Shown here in pieces: positions 1-9,376 of a DNA stretch of 64,000 nt. The notes under the pieces were generated by a model. The model did not search any database. It was given only the letters and a program-made list of their open reading frames with translations, and was not told the DNA's origin. The stretch lies in assembly GCF_022581195.2 (NCBI RefSeq), contig NC_061456.1, positions 6,574,501 to 6,638,500 on the forward strand, in the 5' to 3' direction. Made by a program: the position numbers and the translations under genes. Every line of letters begins with the position of its first letter. Within the stretch, counting starts at the first letter, position 1. This DNA is from Helicoverpa zea (lineage: Eukaryota > Arthropoda > Insecta > Lepidoptera > Noctuidae).

Positions 1-1404
1 ATTAGTTTTCTGTTCATTAATCGCCGAGATATAAATAGAAGTTGGAGGCCTGAATTACTAATTTGTTTATATGGACTGTGTAAACCACTTTTGAAAATTG
101 ACTAAATATAATATTTCAATTAACACTTTTTGAACTACCACATTGTCCTTCGGATCAAATGGGAATACTGTGTAGTAGGATATGTTACAATCTATACTAT
201 AATTAATATTTTGTATTTTAAAGAGGTAGGTTTTTGCAATTTTGAAAGCTACAGTCGGTACAAGATTTAAAATCGGTATTATAATCGCTGTGATTTGATT
301 TCAAATACCGATATTGTATTATAATTGCACAAGTGTAGAGATAAGATAATCTTTTTTCGTGGATTACCTCAAACTGGAATTTGTTTTGTTAGACTGCTGT
401 CTACAATATTGCAAGTTTGATCATTTTCTGACGAGATTTGAGTTTCAGGCACTGCATTATGATTTAGGTAAATATAAAGTTTCGTATTAATCGAGATGCC
501 ACCCAATTCTTATAGAGATGCAGCATAATTGTGGAAAATCTCATCGATTTTTTTTATTAAATTACAATCAAAATTGGTTACTACAATTTATTCTTTTATA
601 TTTGGAGAGAACTTTATTTATTCATCCTCTGTAAGAATCAAACCATATTATTATGATAAAAAACTGCTTGATGTGTATAAAAATAACAGTAAAAATTAAA
701 GCCTGAAAAAATAACGTACACTCCGGGTAAAAGCTTAAACGTATTACCGTAAAGAAAAATCCGATGATGGTTACTGAGAAAAAGCAATATAATACGACAG
801 CATATTCTTGATAATTACTGCATATACCACATAATACCTATTATTATTTGTTAAGTATTTGATGAGAGCACCATATGAGAGTAAAAGTTCAAAATATTTG
901 CTCCCTTCATTGATAAAATTATTACCTACTAACATCATAACACAAGGTAATACATCCTGATAGATTTGAATTCAATTGTAGAGGAAAACGATGTTTGTTT
1001 ATCGATACCCGTTACATATTGGCTAATTACTATAAGCTATTGATTATTGCTGGCAACGCGTGATGCATATGTGTAACGTTGCGGTGAATTATACCTAACA
1101 TAGTTAATTTTACTGAGATGGCAATGTTGATAGCATGCGGTGACTATTTGGTTCACAAGAATAGCCCGCGATATAAAAGTAAATAGAGACAATTCTTGAA
1201 ACTCGATAACGATTTCTTCCAGGATTTTATTCCGACTTTTCTATTCATTTCAATTTCAAGCTCCATATTGCTTGATATTATTTTAAAGGTGGTTTCAGGC
1301 GCAGCGGAATGCAAGTGCATATTAGCGATACGCGCGAAGGAAATGGACTTTGCGACCTGCATCTGAAGATAATGTCATTTGCATTTGAATTGCGAGGTAC
1401 TTAC
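1..1404. other. Left edge: probable intron or 3' part of the LRR gene, no exon recognised
   Basis: AT-rich sequence downstream of the LRR C-terminal-cap exon. I see no convincing further exon, polyadenylation region or repeat. A 69-codon minus-strand frame at 1153-1362 has no recognisable domain and its joining frame is short. Confidence 0.4.
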
Positions 1405-1530
1405 GCTGAAATATACAATGCATGGCAGTCGCAGTGCCACGGGTTACCGGATAGCTTGACGATCGCTAGTTTCGGCATGTAATCCAATGTACGCGACGGT
1501 AATGAAGGAAACATGTTGTTGTCCAAATGC
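1405..1530 (-). CDS. LRR protein, last LRR and start of C-terminal cap
   Basis: 126 nt with acceptor GATTGCAG|G and donor TCAGC|GTAAGTACC. It encodes the last LRR (LDYMPKLAIVKLSGNPW) followed by the hallmark WHCDC of an LRR C-terminal cap. The second half of the cap should be in the next exon downstream. A possible acceptor lies near 1374-1380, but that reading frame ends after about 26 codons and does not give the expected W and C spacing, so the true next exon is probably beyond the left edge. Confidence 0.85.
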
Positions 1531-4500
1531 CTGCAATCAAACGCAAAATGAGTCCATAACGCGCAGACAAGAAATACCTACTTACACAAAAATATCTAAT
1601 GTTAATAAAGTGAAAAAAACTTTATGCAATTTTTAAGATTTATGGTTTTATCTATTTCATACTTACAGGGTCGTTAGATTTTTCAACGTTGAAAAGGTTT
1701 TGAAATGCACCTCGAACAATTTATTTTCCGATAACAGAAGCGAGGTGAGGTTTTCCAATCCAAGGAATGTGGTGACGTTTAAAAATCTTAGTTTATTTTT
1801 TGATAAGTCGAGCTTCTCCAAGTTTGTGTTATTCGAAAACGTGAAGTCTGGAAGTTCGGTAAGAGCGTTATCCTTCAAATCCAGCGTGCGCAAAAGCTTC
1901 AATCTTTCAAATTCAACGCCCGTTAACTGAAATAATTCAAATAAAATTATTAATAACCTGAAGAAATTATCTATATCATATTACTGAACAGCACATGAAC
2001 TTACTCTCATCAAATTGTTACTGGATAAATCCAGAAAGGTTAAACAATCCACATTGTGAAAAAGACGAGTTGGAATACTTTGCAGCTTATTTCGCTCCAA
2101 CAATAAAGTTTCTAAAGCCTGTAGGCTTTCAAAAGCATTTTCACTTATATTACATATCTTATTATCAGACAGTTTTAATATCTGAAGTGTCTTTAATGAA
2201 AAGGTTCCGTTTTCGATTCGTTGAATTTTATTTTTTGATAAGTCTAATATTTGCAGCGATTCCAGACCAACGAAGCTGTCTGAAGGCATGTACATAATAT
2301 GGTTATTAGAAATGTCGATGGTTTCCAAAAATGAATTATTTCCGAACAATTTTTCTGGAAGGGAATATAAATAGTTATTTGATAGATCTACGTGAAAAAG
2401 TTTCTTCGTTGATCTGAATGCGTGACTATCAATTTCTTCCAGGTAATTTCTTTGGAGCCGTCTGAAAAAATACATGTTTCATTGACTTTTTCGAATACCA
2501 AAAAATATTGATTTCATTTCACTGCCTAGGTGATGTATTACTTACAGAATTCTTAAATTGACTAAGGAATCAAATATGCCAGCTGGCAGATATTCCACAT
2601 GGTTGTCGAACATGTCCAATTCAGCGAGTGAGCGCATGCCTTTAAATGTCGTCTTGTGCAACGTCCGCAGTTTGTTAGTGCCCAAGTCTCTGGAAATGAT
2701 TAACGGGGTAACATCTAGATGATGCATTGGACCATTGTAAAGGTGTCCAACGAAATTAGGAATCACAGAGACATAATCTTACTACTATATAAAACTTCGC
2801 ACTGGAACGGACCCGAGGATGAATTTATTACGGTTTAATTTACTGCTGATAGACTGTTCTTATTTCAAGTAATCTATCCATGAATAAAAAGGGCAAACAA
2901 ATGTGTATGTTTACTAATAATTTAATTTATACAACATTCAATGTTATCTGATGCAAAATATATTTCTCTATAACTTTATGCTCGTATTATGAAAGTATGC
3001 AAACTTTAAAATACAAACAACGCATGTGATACTGATGATAAAATAAAAATATTTGCTTTAACTGCAAATAGTCGTGTCTAGTTTGTACGAGCTCGTTGTT
3101 TTTCAATGAAAAACAAAAGAAAATATAAATTGTTTCTGCATATTTATTTTAAAACTTCTGCTTTTATATAATCATCTGAATAGTATTAAAAGTACAAAAT
3201 ATTGTCACCTATGCGCGCTATTGTCATTATTGCGCGTTTGGGTTGAGAATTTTTCTTTTTTTTTTCTTTTGTAAGAGTTCTTAAATGTATCGCGAGTGAC
3301 ACACGCTTATTGTTAAATAAAAAAACGTAAAAAATAAAACTGTTTTTGATAAATGTATATAATGACTTTGCGCATGTTATCATTGACGACCTCGATGGCG
3401 CAATGGTCACCATGCCGGACTGCCGGACCTCCCCGGTTCGATTCCCGGTTCGGTCGACATTTGTGTGATGAGCATGCTTGTTGGCCGTGGTCTGGGTGTT
3501 ACTATATGTATTTATAAATATGTATACATATATGTAGCTATATGTAGTTTATCAGTTGTGTTAGCACCCATCATCATCATCATCATCTCAGCCATAGGAC
3601 GTCCACTGCTGAACATAGGCCTCCCCCTTTGATCTCCACAGATACCTGTTGGAAGCGACCTGCATCCAGCGTCTTCCGTCTTCCAGCGGCCATATTGCTC
3701 GCAGAGCAGATGGCAGATGGGGCCGAAAAGTGCTGGAGTGGAGACCACGGACTAGCAAGCGCAGCGTAGGACGTCCACCAACGAGGTGGACAGACGACCT
3801 TATAGCACCCATAACACAAGTTAATTAATAACTTACCATGGGGCTAACCGACCGTGTGTGAAAAGGTGTCCCGACATTATTTATTTATCTATTATGTTGT
3901 CAATATATAAAATTTATTGTGATAATCTTTATTTTATTTTATGAAACTGAATCTCAAGACACTCACTGGTTCGACTTAATGGGTGCGCGAATAAGTGTAG
4001 GTACATGTGGTGCGTGTGAAATTACTGGAGGGTGCTAGTAACAATATAAAATTAATCAAAAACTCTGATAACACTAATGACTACTGTTTGCAAAAAAAAA
4101 ATATATATTTTGTTGTTTGTAGAACTTAATAATGGTCTACATTTTCTAAGCGTTATTCACCGCGTAACAAAAGTTGTACAATATGCTCCACTTTGGTAAA
4201 CTTTTACCTTATTTAATACCAATATCTAAGTTAGGTCTCAGGTTTTTATATTTTCTAAATACTTTTAAAGATGAAGAAAAAAGTTGTAGAACCAGATGTC
4301 ACCCCGCGGCTCTTGAAGTTTTGCAAAGATGTTGCTTCTAAGGATCTTGATTTATTAAGATTACGCGCACACTACCTCTACAAACTTTTAGTCGGCCGAT
4401 AGTTCGTTTGGGCTGATAAATCTGTATGAAGATGAATGGAAGTACAGACATAACACAGATCAGGTATTTGTCCGGTATCAGACCGACTAAAATTTTTGAT

Positions 4501-7014
4501 TAAATTCACGATTATGAAAAACAAAACCACTGGACCAACAGTCGGCCGACGGTTTAGTTTGGAGTATGCCCGTAGGCTTAACGTTACACAATATTCGAAG
4601 ATTTCAAGTAACAAAATCCGAGTGCTCCGCAAATATACGAATTCGCGTATCTTACGTAAAGCCAAGGTTTCATCGAATCGCGTTACTTTGATAAAATGTC
4701 TGTAATAACTTCAAAGGTTGGTATCACCAGCCTATACAAAGTAACAAATGGACAACCGATTGTTCAACACTTCAATCCATTTACTAAAAATAATATTTTA
4801 TATTTGCTTTTGTCCATGGCTTGACCTACATCCTGAGGGAATTTTATGGGTTAGATAAAGTTGACCGTGTTAAGCTGTTTTTAGTTAAAACAAAGTTATG
4901 GACAAATGATGTTAGTTTGCACTAAAATGTATATTTAGGAGTAATCAGAATACTACAATGTTAAGCTATTGGAATTTTATTAATTGTCTATAAATACCAG
5001 TGTTTCCATTTACAGTTTATTCAATTAAATCTGGTAGCGAACTAATGTAAAAATCCCTGAAATTATCGACTCAATAAAATAGGTCACGTCTAATGTTATG
5101 ATTATTAGAAAACTGTTCCATACTTATTTGTTATGAAATTAATATATAAAACACTTAATTGCTACTTGTTAGGTACACACCAAACTATTAGAAGTTCTTA
5201 GAAATCTCTAGATTATCAACTCAATAAAGTTTAATTACAATCTATTAAAAAATCATAACGCTATCCCATTATCTTTTAGTCAAAATGAATTACTAATCAT
5301 ATCAATATTTATGGATCGACGAGCACCTAATCTACTGATGAATCTACTAACAGGATATTGACAATTACAACTAGAATCAAACTTATTTATAATTTTTGAC
5401 GTTCATAAGTGCGTGTAAAGGCTTAAATGAAATAAATGATTTCACTTTGACTTTATAGAGTACAGTGTCCTAAAAGATCGGGGTCGAAGAAGGTACATTA
5501 AAATGTTACTCACATATTGACCAAGTCGGCGGGTACGATCAAGTCTGGGGTGAGCGTGGTGAACCCAGCCCTCCAACAATTAAGCGAACGTCGGGCTGAA
5601 TCGCATCGACAAGCACTTTTCGCACATTGCCTCCAACGAGATTGGCCGAAGCTTATTGTCCATGCTGTAAAAAATGTAAATTGAATGTTTCTGCCTCAGC
5701 AATTCCGAATAGTTTTATTCGATCAAGAAACTTTATCCAAGTTAACATATCCCGTGCCGTTATTGTCTGATATGTGTTATATTTCGTTGAACCAAAGTTG
5801 CCCCAAGTTGATGAAAATAACACCGACTATTGCACATACAAAACATAACTGGGGTATTGTCTGTGCGGTATTCATTATGCCACTATTAATGGAAATCCGC
5901 TAGTGTGAAAGCGCTGTGCCAGTAACATCGGAAAGTATTGAAAAGTTTCAGTAAGTTGATTCAAACAAATATAAATAGAAATGACCGTTTGTTTTTGTTA
6001 TTTTTACACTGCGATACATGTTTTTTCTACAAACCCAATTTATTTATTAATGTTCTACGTTTAAAATAATAAGCACACAAATATGGCGCACCCGGTGTAA
6101 TTGTTTTATTTAACCTGCATTGATTATTTATTACCGAGGTTCAAAAAGAAAATGCACAGCAGAGGTAATCAATTCTCATATTGAATTTTGTAAAGATTGC
6201 GTGTATATCTACCTATCTTAATTTACTTATCTACTATATTTGAAATGGTAAGTCTCCTTGATTAATTTTATATAATTGAATATGACTGTATTTAAATAGG
6301 TACCCAAATGGTAGTTAAATAACTGTGTTAGCTGTCCGGATTTGTTAGTGGCGTGGTATGAATGTAACCTATACATTATTTCACGAAGGCATTCCATACA
6401 GCTATTCGTCCCGGGTATCCAATAAATAAATCAAGTGCCGATTTAAATTGTTGCAACATGAACCACTGAGCTGGATTGTTTTTGTGAACTGGTACAGATA
6501 TATTCACGAATAGCTAAATTGAAAGTGGAAAGTATAACATTGATATCTTTAGCGCAAACTTAGTATCAGTCAGAAGGTTGCTAAGCTGAGATTTTTTCGA
6601 TGACTATAAGGCTAGTTAAAGATTTTCTGTAAAATAGGTAATTATGTATTGTTAGAAGTTAACCTTTAGGTAGGTACTGCTATTTTAACTTATAGTGCAG
6701 TGTATCAGTGAAGACTTGTACTAGGCTGTATGTTGCAAATTCATGTAATTTTAACCTATTGTATTAGCTGTTAGTCTTCCGTAGATATAAAGAAATGAAT
6801 AAGTTTGTATTTGTGAGTGTACATACGTTACAATGTTACGTAACAATATTAACAGCTTACTTGGTTGTTCTATAGCCCTTAGTCGACGATCCAACTGTCT
6901 CCAATGCAGGTCTGGATTGCAAGCACTCGAAGGCGGTGAAGGTTCGGCTCGGCTGCTTTTTGTAAACATTTCGACCACATCACACGCATTCAAGCTACAT
7001 GACGATTCAGCTGC
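1405..7014 (-). CDS. Leucine-rich-repeat protein, six exons (partial gene)
   Basis: Minus-strand gene assembled from six exons with good splice sites and agreeing phases: 7014-6861, 5664-5514, 2689-2546, 2461-2005, 1926-1667, 1530-1405. In order the protein has a serine/cysteine-rich N-terminal stretch, an LRR N-terminal cysteine cap, about a dozen tandem 24-residue LRRs of the LxxLxLxxNxLxxL type, and the start of an LRR C-terminal cap (NPWHCDC). Extracellular LRR proteins with both caps usually mediate adhesion, receptor recognition or innate immunity in insects (Toll, connectin and slit-like types); which applies here cannot be told. There is no transmembrane segment or TIR domain in the visible part. 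The signal-peptide exon (above 7500) and the 3' end (probably below position 1) are missing. Family assignment is strong; the individual gene is not recognised. Confidence 0.88.
1667..1926 (-). CDS. LRR protein, LRR exon (about three and a half repeats)
   Basis: 260 nt with acceptor GAATTATTTCAG|TTAACG and donor ACCCT|GTAAGT. It holds consecutive LRRs (LRTLDLKDNALTELP, LEKLDLSKNKLRFL, LTSLLLSENKLFEV) and several N-x-T sequons (NNT, NVT, NLT). The split codon CT|G leads into the C-terminal-cap exon. Confidence 0.92.
2005..2461 (-). CDS. LRR protein, long LRR exon (about six repeats)
   Basis: 457 nt with acceptor TTTTTTCAG|A and donor AGA|GTAAGT. It encodes about six consecutive LRRs with consensus leucines and asparagines (LFHVDLSNNYLYSLP, LQILDLSKNKIQRI, LETLLLERNKLQSIP, LTFLDLSSNNLMR). 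NGT and NIS glycosylation sequons fit an extracellular protein. The exon is open in one frame only across its length. Confidence 0.92.
2546..2689 (-). CDS. LRR protein, LRR exon (two repeats)
   Basis: Exactly 144 nt, i.e. two 24-residue LRRs (LGTNKLRTLHKTTFKGMRSL, then a repeat with NHVEYLPAGIFDSLVNL). The acceptor is ATTTCCAG|A and the donor ATTCT|GTAAGT. It enters in phase 2 and leaves in phase 2, so it could be skipped or duplicated without shifting the frame, as is usual for LRR exons. Confidence 0.9.
3388..3900 (+). mobile_element. tRNA-derived SINE, split by an RTE insertion
   Basis: The head at about 3388-3460 looks like a tRNA-derived RNA polymerase III promoter, with A-box-like TGGCGCAATGG and B box GGTTCGATTCC. 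It is followed by a SINE body that resumes after the inserted RTE piece (3813 onward: AACACAAGTTAATTAATAAC...) and ends near the TTATTTATTTAT stretch at about 3880-3895. The SINE's own target-site duplication was not found. It lies in the intron of the LRR gene between exons 5514-5664 and 2546-2689. tRNA-headed SINEs of this look are common in moths; the family name is not assigned. Confidence 0.75.
3572..3802 (-). mobile_element. 3' end of an RTE-like LINE with inverted 5' part
   Basis: The minus strand from about 3690 down to 3588 encodes the C-terminus of an RTE-type ORF (GRRWMQVASNRYLWRSKGEA, stop), followed by an (ATG)n tail at 3572-3587. The plus strand at about 3690-3800 encodes the part that should precede it in a normal element (RWGRKVLEWRPRTSKRSVGR then PPTRWTDDL). 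The two halves are therefore head to head. Target-site duplication TAGCACCCAT flanks both sides (3562-3571 and 3803-3812), so it is one insertion event into the SINE. Confidence 0.8.
5514..5664 (-). CDS. LRR protein, LRR N-terminal cap exon
   Basis: 151 nt with acceptor TTTTTTACAG and donor AATAT|GTGAGT. The translation has the cysteine spacing of an LRR N-terminal cap: C-x4-C-x-C followed by LNCWRAGFTTLTPDL. It ends in a hydrophobic strand that reads directly into the first LRR of the next exon (split Ile codon AT|A). This exon sets the reading frame of the whole gene. Confidence 0.85.
5665..6860. other. Intron of the LRR gene, no feature seen
   Basis: AT-rich sequence between the N-terminal exon and the LRR cap exon. 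Open frames here are short and show no domain. Confidence 0.5.
6861..7014 (-). CDS. LRR protein, N-terminal exon
   Basis: Open in frame for 51 codons plus one base, with donor CAA|GTAAGC and acceptor TTTCAG|GCAGCT; an alternative acceptor, GACAG, lies 8 bases further upstream. It encodes a serine- and cysteine-containing stretch ending in Glu-Gln-Pro. The split codon A|CA joins it to the N-terminal-cap exon without a frame change. There is no ATG in this exon, so a start/signal-peptide exon must lie further upstream. A foldback MITE begins only 40 bp upstream of the acceptor. Confidence 0.65.
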
Positions 7015-7054
7015 CTGAAATGCTGTCAAACACAAATGCAAGTAAGAATTTTAA

Positions 7055-7455
7055 GGGTGCGTCCACATCTGGCGAATGTGCCGCGAATGCGCAGCACGCG
7101 AGCCGATTGCGAGCTGTCTGCGAGCTGCGCGCGTGCAGTCACTGCGATAGTTTGGTGTGCCTCTTTAGCGCAACTCATGCAAGGCTCGTATAGAGCGCGC
7201 GAGCGGCGCGCGATCTGCGCGCACTCAGTTCTCGCCCTTACAGTTCCGTATACTGGCTCAGTACTATCGAAGATGTCAGACGTCGCGCGCCGCCTGCGCG
7301 CTGATCGCGTACGGCGCTTAGGTCGCGCGCGAACTGCGCGCGGGCGGCGCAGAAGCGGCGCACGAACAAAAATGCACGCGCGCAGCTCGCGGGCAGGTCG
7401 CAAACGGCTCGCGAGCTGCACATTCGCGGCACATTCGCCAGATGTGGACGCACCC
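7055..7455. mobile_element. Harbinger-like foldback MITE with long terminal inverted repeats
   Basis: The element begins GGGTGCGTCCACATCTGGCG and ends with its reverse complement. The inverted repeats match almost perfectly for about 35 bp and continue with scattered mismatches to about 90 bp. It is flanked by the direct repeat TAA (7052-7054 and 7456-7458), which fits the 3-bp TWA target duplication of PIF/Harbinger elements. It is strikingly GC-rich (CpG-rich) against AT-rich surroundings. Overlapping open frames on both strands are a product of the GC content, not genes. Confidence 0.85.
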
Positions 7456-7458
7456 TAA

Positions 7459-8159
7459 GAGATAACAAGTATGGCTGGGCCATGTTTTGGTGCAGTTGAC
7501 AGTCCTGTCAATTAGTTCAAAAATTTAAATTTCCCCTTGAAAATCGTCAGTTGTCAACTTCACAATAGATTTGGTACCACTACAACACATCATGTTTCTT
7601 TATGATGACCAAATATTTTACGTAGAAAATGCGGTAGAAAAATATTATTTCATTGAAAATATGAGTAGGTTTGTACGAAGATATCAAAGCTGCGTAGATA
7701 AACATAAAATTTGTATTCACCGCAACAACGTTATCAATAATTACTTGATGATCCTTTTTGATACTTAAGTACCGTTTGTTTATAACTTCCTTATCTTTGT
7801 GATTTCGTGTTAAAGGAAACTCAATTTACAGGATACGTTTAGGTCGGATCCTATACTGTAGATTTCCGATTTCGTGTGGGCTTCATGAATTTGTACTTTT
7901 AATCCATGTTAATAATATCATTTTATGAACTAATTCATAGCTTTTTGAACAACCTGCCATACGTTGAATTGAAGAAAAGTTTTAAATGAGCTAGAATGGC
8001 ACGATAAACATCGTTACATAATACAAATACCTATAGGTACTAATGTGTGCAGGCTACTATTACTAGCGTTATGCTAAATCAGGCGAGTACTTGACTAATC
8101 TTGAATAGGTACGTATTAAAATATTGGTGAAGTGAAAACGAGCATCGGACTGTCTAAAA
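7459..8159. other. No gene or repeat recognised
   Basis: AT-rich sequence upstream of the LRR gene's N-terminal exon. The missing signal-peptide exon could lie here or further right, but no candidate stands out. Confidence 0.4.
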
Positions 8160-8840
8160 AGAAGAAGTGTCAACTACATTAACCCCTGTTACCAACCTGC
8201 TTAGAAATCTAGACACACGGCAGTGTGTCCGCCAAGTTCGAGCAAAAAAGCGACACACCGGCCGTGGGTTATATTACACGAACCATTTCGGGCCAAATTC
8301 GACCCCCCTGTAACTCAAAATCGATTTTATGTACGCATATCAAATTTCTAGTATCTGTTGAGACCCCCTCACTTATCTAAAATACAAAATTTCATTAATA
8401 TACCTATTGTAGGTCTTGAGATATTGACGTCAGAAAATCGCTATTTTTACTATACACTCACTGACTGACTGATTCACTGACTCACTCATGAAAAACCTAG
8501 ACCACTTCCAATGGTCGTATTGACTTGAAATTTGGCATGGAGGTAGGTCTTTATGTCAAGGTAAAGGGAAAAATCTGAAAATGGCCAAGTGTGAGTCGGT
8601 TTCAAAATAATGAAGGTATTTTATACCCGGTGTAAATTTATACCCCTAAGGAACTAAAACGAACTAAATTTATCTATATTTATATAATATATCTTCGAAT
8701 GGTTTGTATTTAGTTTAGTTAGAAGTAAAATAGTGTAGTTAGAAGTAAAATAAAAATCTGAAAACGGCCAAGTGTGAATCACTTTCGAAAATAACGAATG
8801 TGTAACTTTGATCCACGAACATAATATATGATAACATGTC
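8160..8840. repeat. Degenerate dispersed repeat with internal duplicated segment
   Basis: A stretch of typical repeat sequence: a low-complexity CACTGACTGACTGATTCACT block at 8458-8490, then a segment containing GGCCAAGTGTGAGTC at about 8583-8600 whose near copy GGCCAAGTGTGAATC occurs again at about 8766. The wording strongly resembles dispersed moth repeats, but I cannot assign the class. No coding potential. Confidence 0.5.
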
Positions 8841-9007
8841 ATGTCAGTCAGTTGGTAAATCTAGTCCATTTAGTTAATCTAGTTCATTTCTTTGTAAGAA
8901 ACATAGTGCATATTAAAAAATCTAAAATATAGTATAAATGAGACATTCCTTTAACTAACTTCATCATAAGAAAAAAATAAAATAAACAACCTTACAAAAA
9001 TAAATGA

Positions 9008-9376
9008 AATCCCACCCAAAACAAAAATGTGAAAGACTGTCAAGTTCGATAATATGGGAATGCTTCGCCTATAAAAGAAGTGAGATCTGAATAAGTACCA
9101 AGTTCCATACACATACCTCAGTTAAAAATAGTTACTTTTTAATGATGTTACTTGGCAAGTTTTAATATAAAATTAAATACTTGATTCATTGCGTTTAGTA
9201 GGTTTATAACAAGGTGTATGAAAACTTTCCAAGTAACATCATTAAAAAGTAACTATTTTTAACTGAGGTATGTGTATGGAACTTGGTACTTATTCAGATC
9301 TCACTTCTTTTATAGGCGAAGCATTCCCATATTATCGAACTTGGCAGTCTTTCACATTTTTGTTTTGGGTGGGATT
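9008..9376. repeat. Large near-perfect palindrome (148-bp arms, 73-bp spacer)
   Basis: The left arm 9008-9155 and right arm 9229-9376 are reverse complements with a single mismatch that I can find (T versus C in GACTGT/CCAAG). The ends are AATCCCACCCAAAAC and its complement. A foldback element or a very recent inverted duplication of a dispersed repeat is likely. No target-site duplication is obvious beyond A/T-rich bases. Confidence 0.9.

Noticed and set aside
1153..1374. Possible next exon of the LRR gene
   Set aside because: A plausible acceptor exists, but in the required phase the frame ends after about 26 codons and lacks the expected C-terminal-cap pattern.
3512..3819. Several 74-78-codon minus-strand frames
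   Set aside because: They are readings of the inserted RTE fragment, not host genes.
4360..4600. Repeated AGTCGGCCGA strings with inverted ACCGACT
   Set aside because: Probably an old transposon fragment, but no paired ends or target duplication could be fixed.
7026..7483. Overlapping arginine- and alanine-rich open frames on both strands (up to 140 codons)
   Set aside because: They lie inside a GC-rich foldback MITE; low stop frequency follows from base composition, and no domain is visible.
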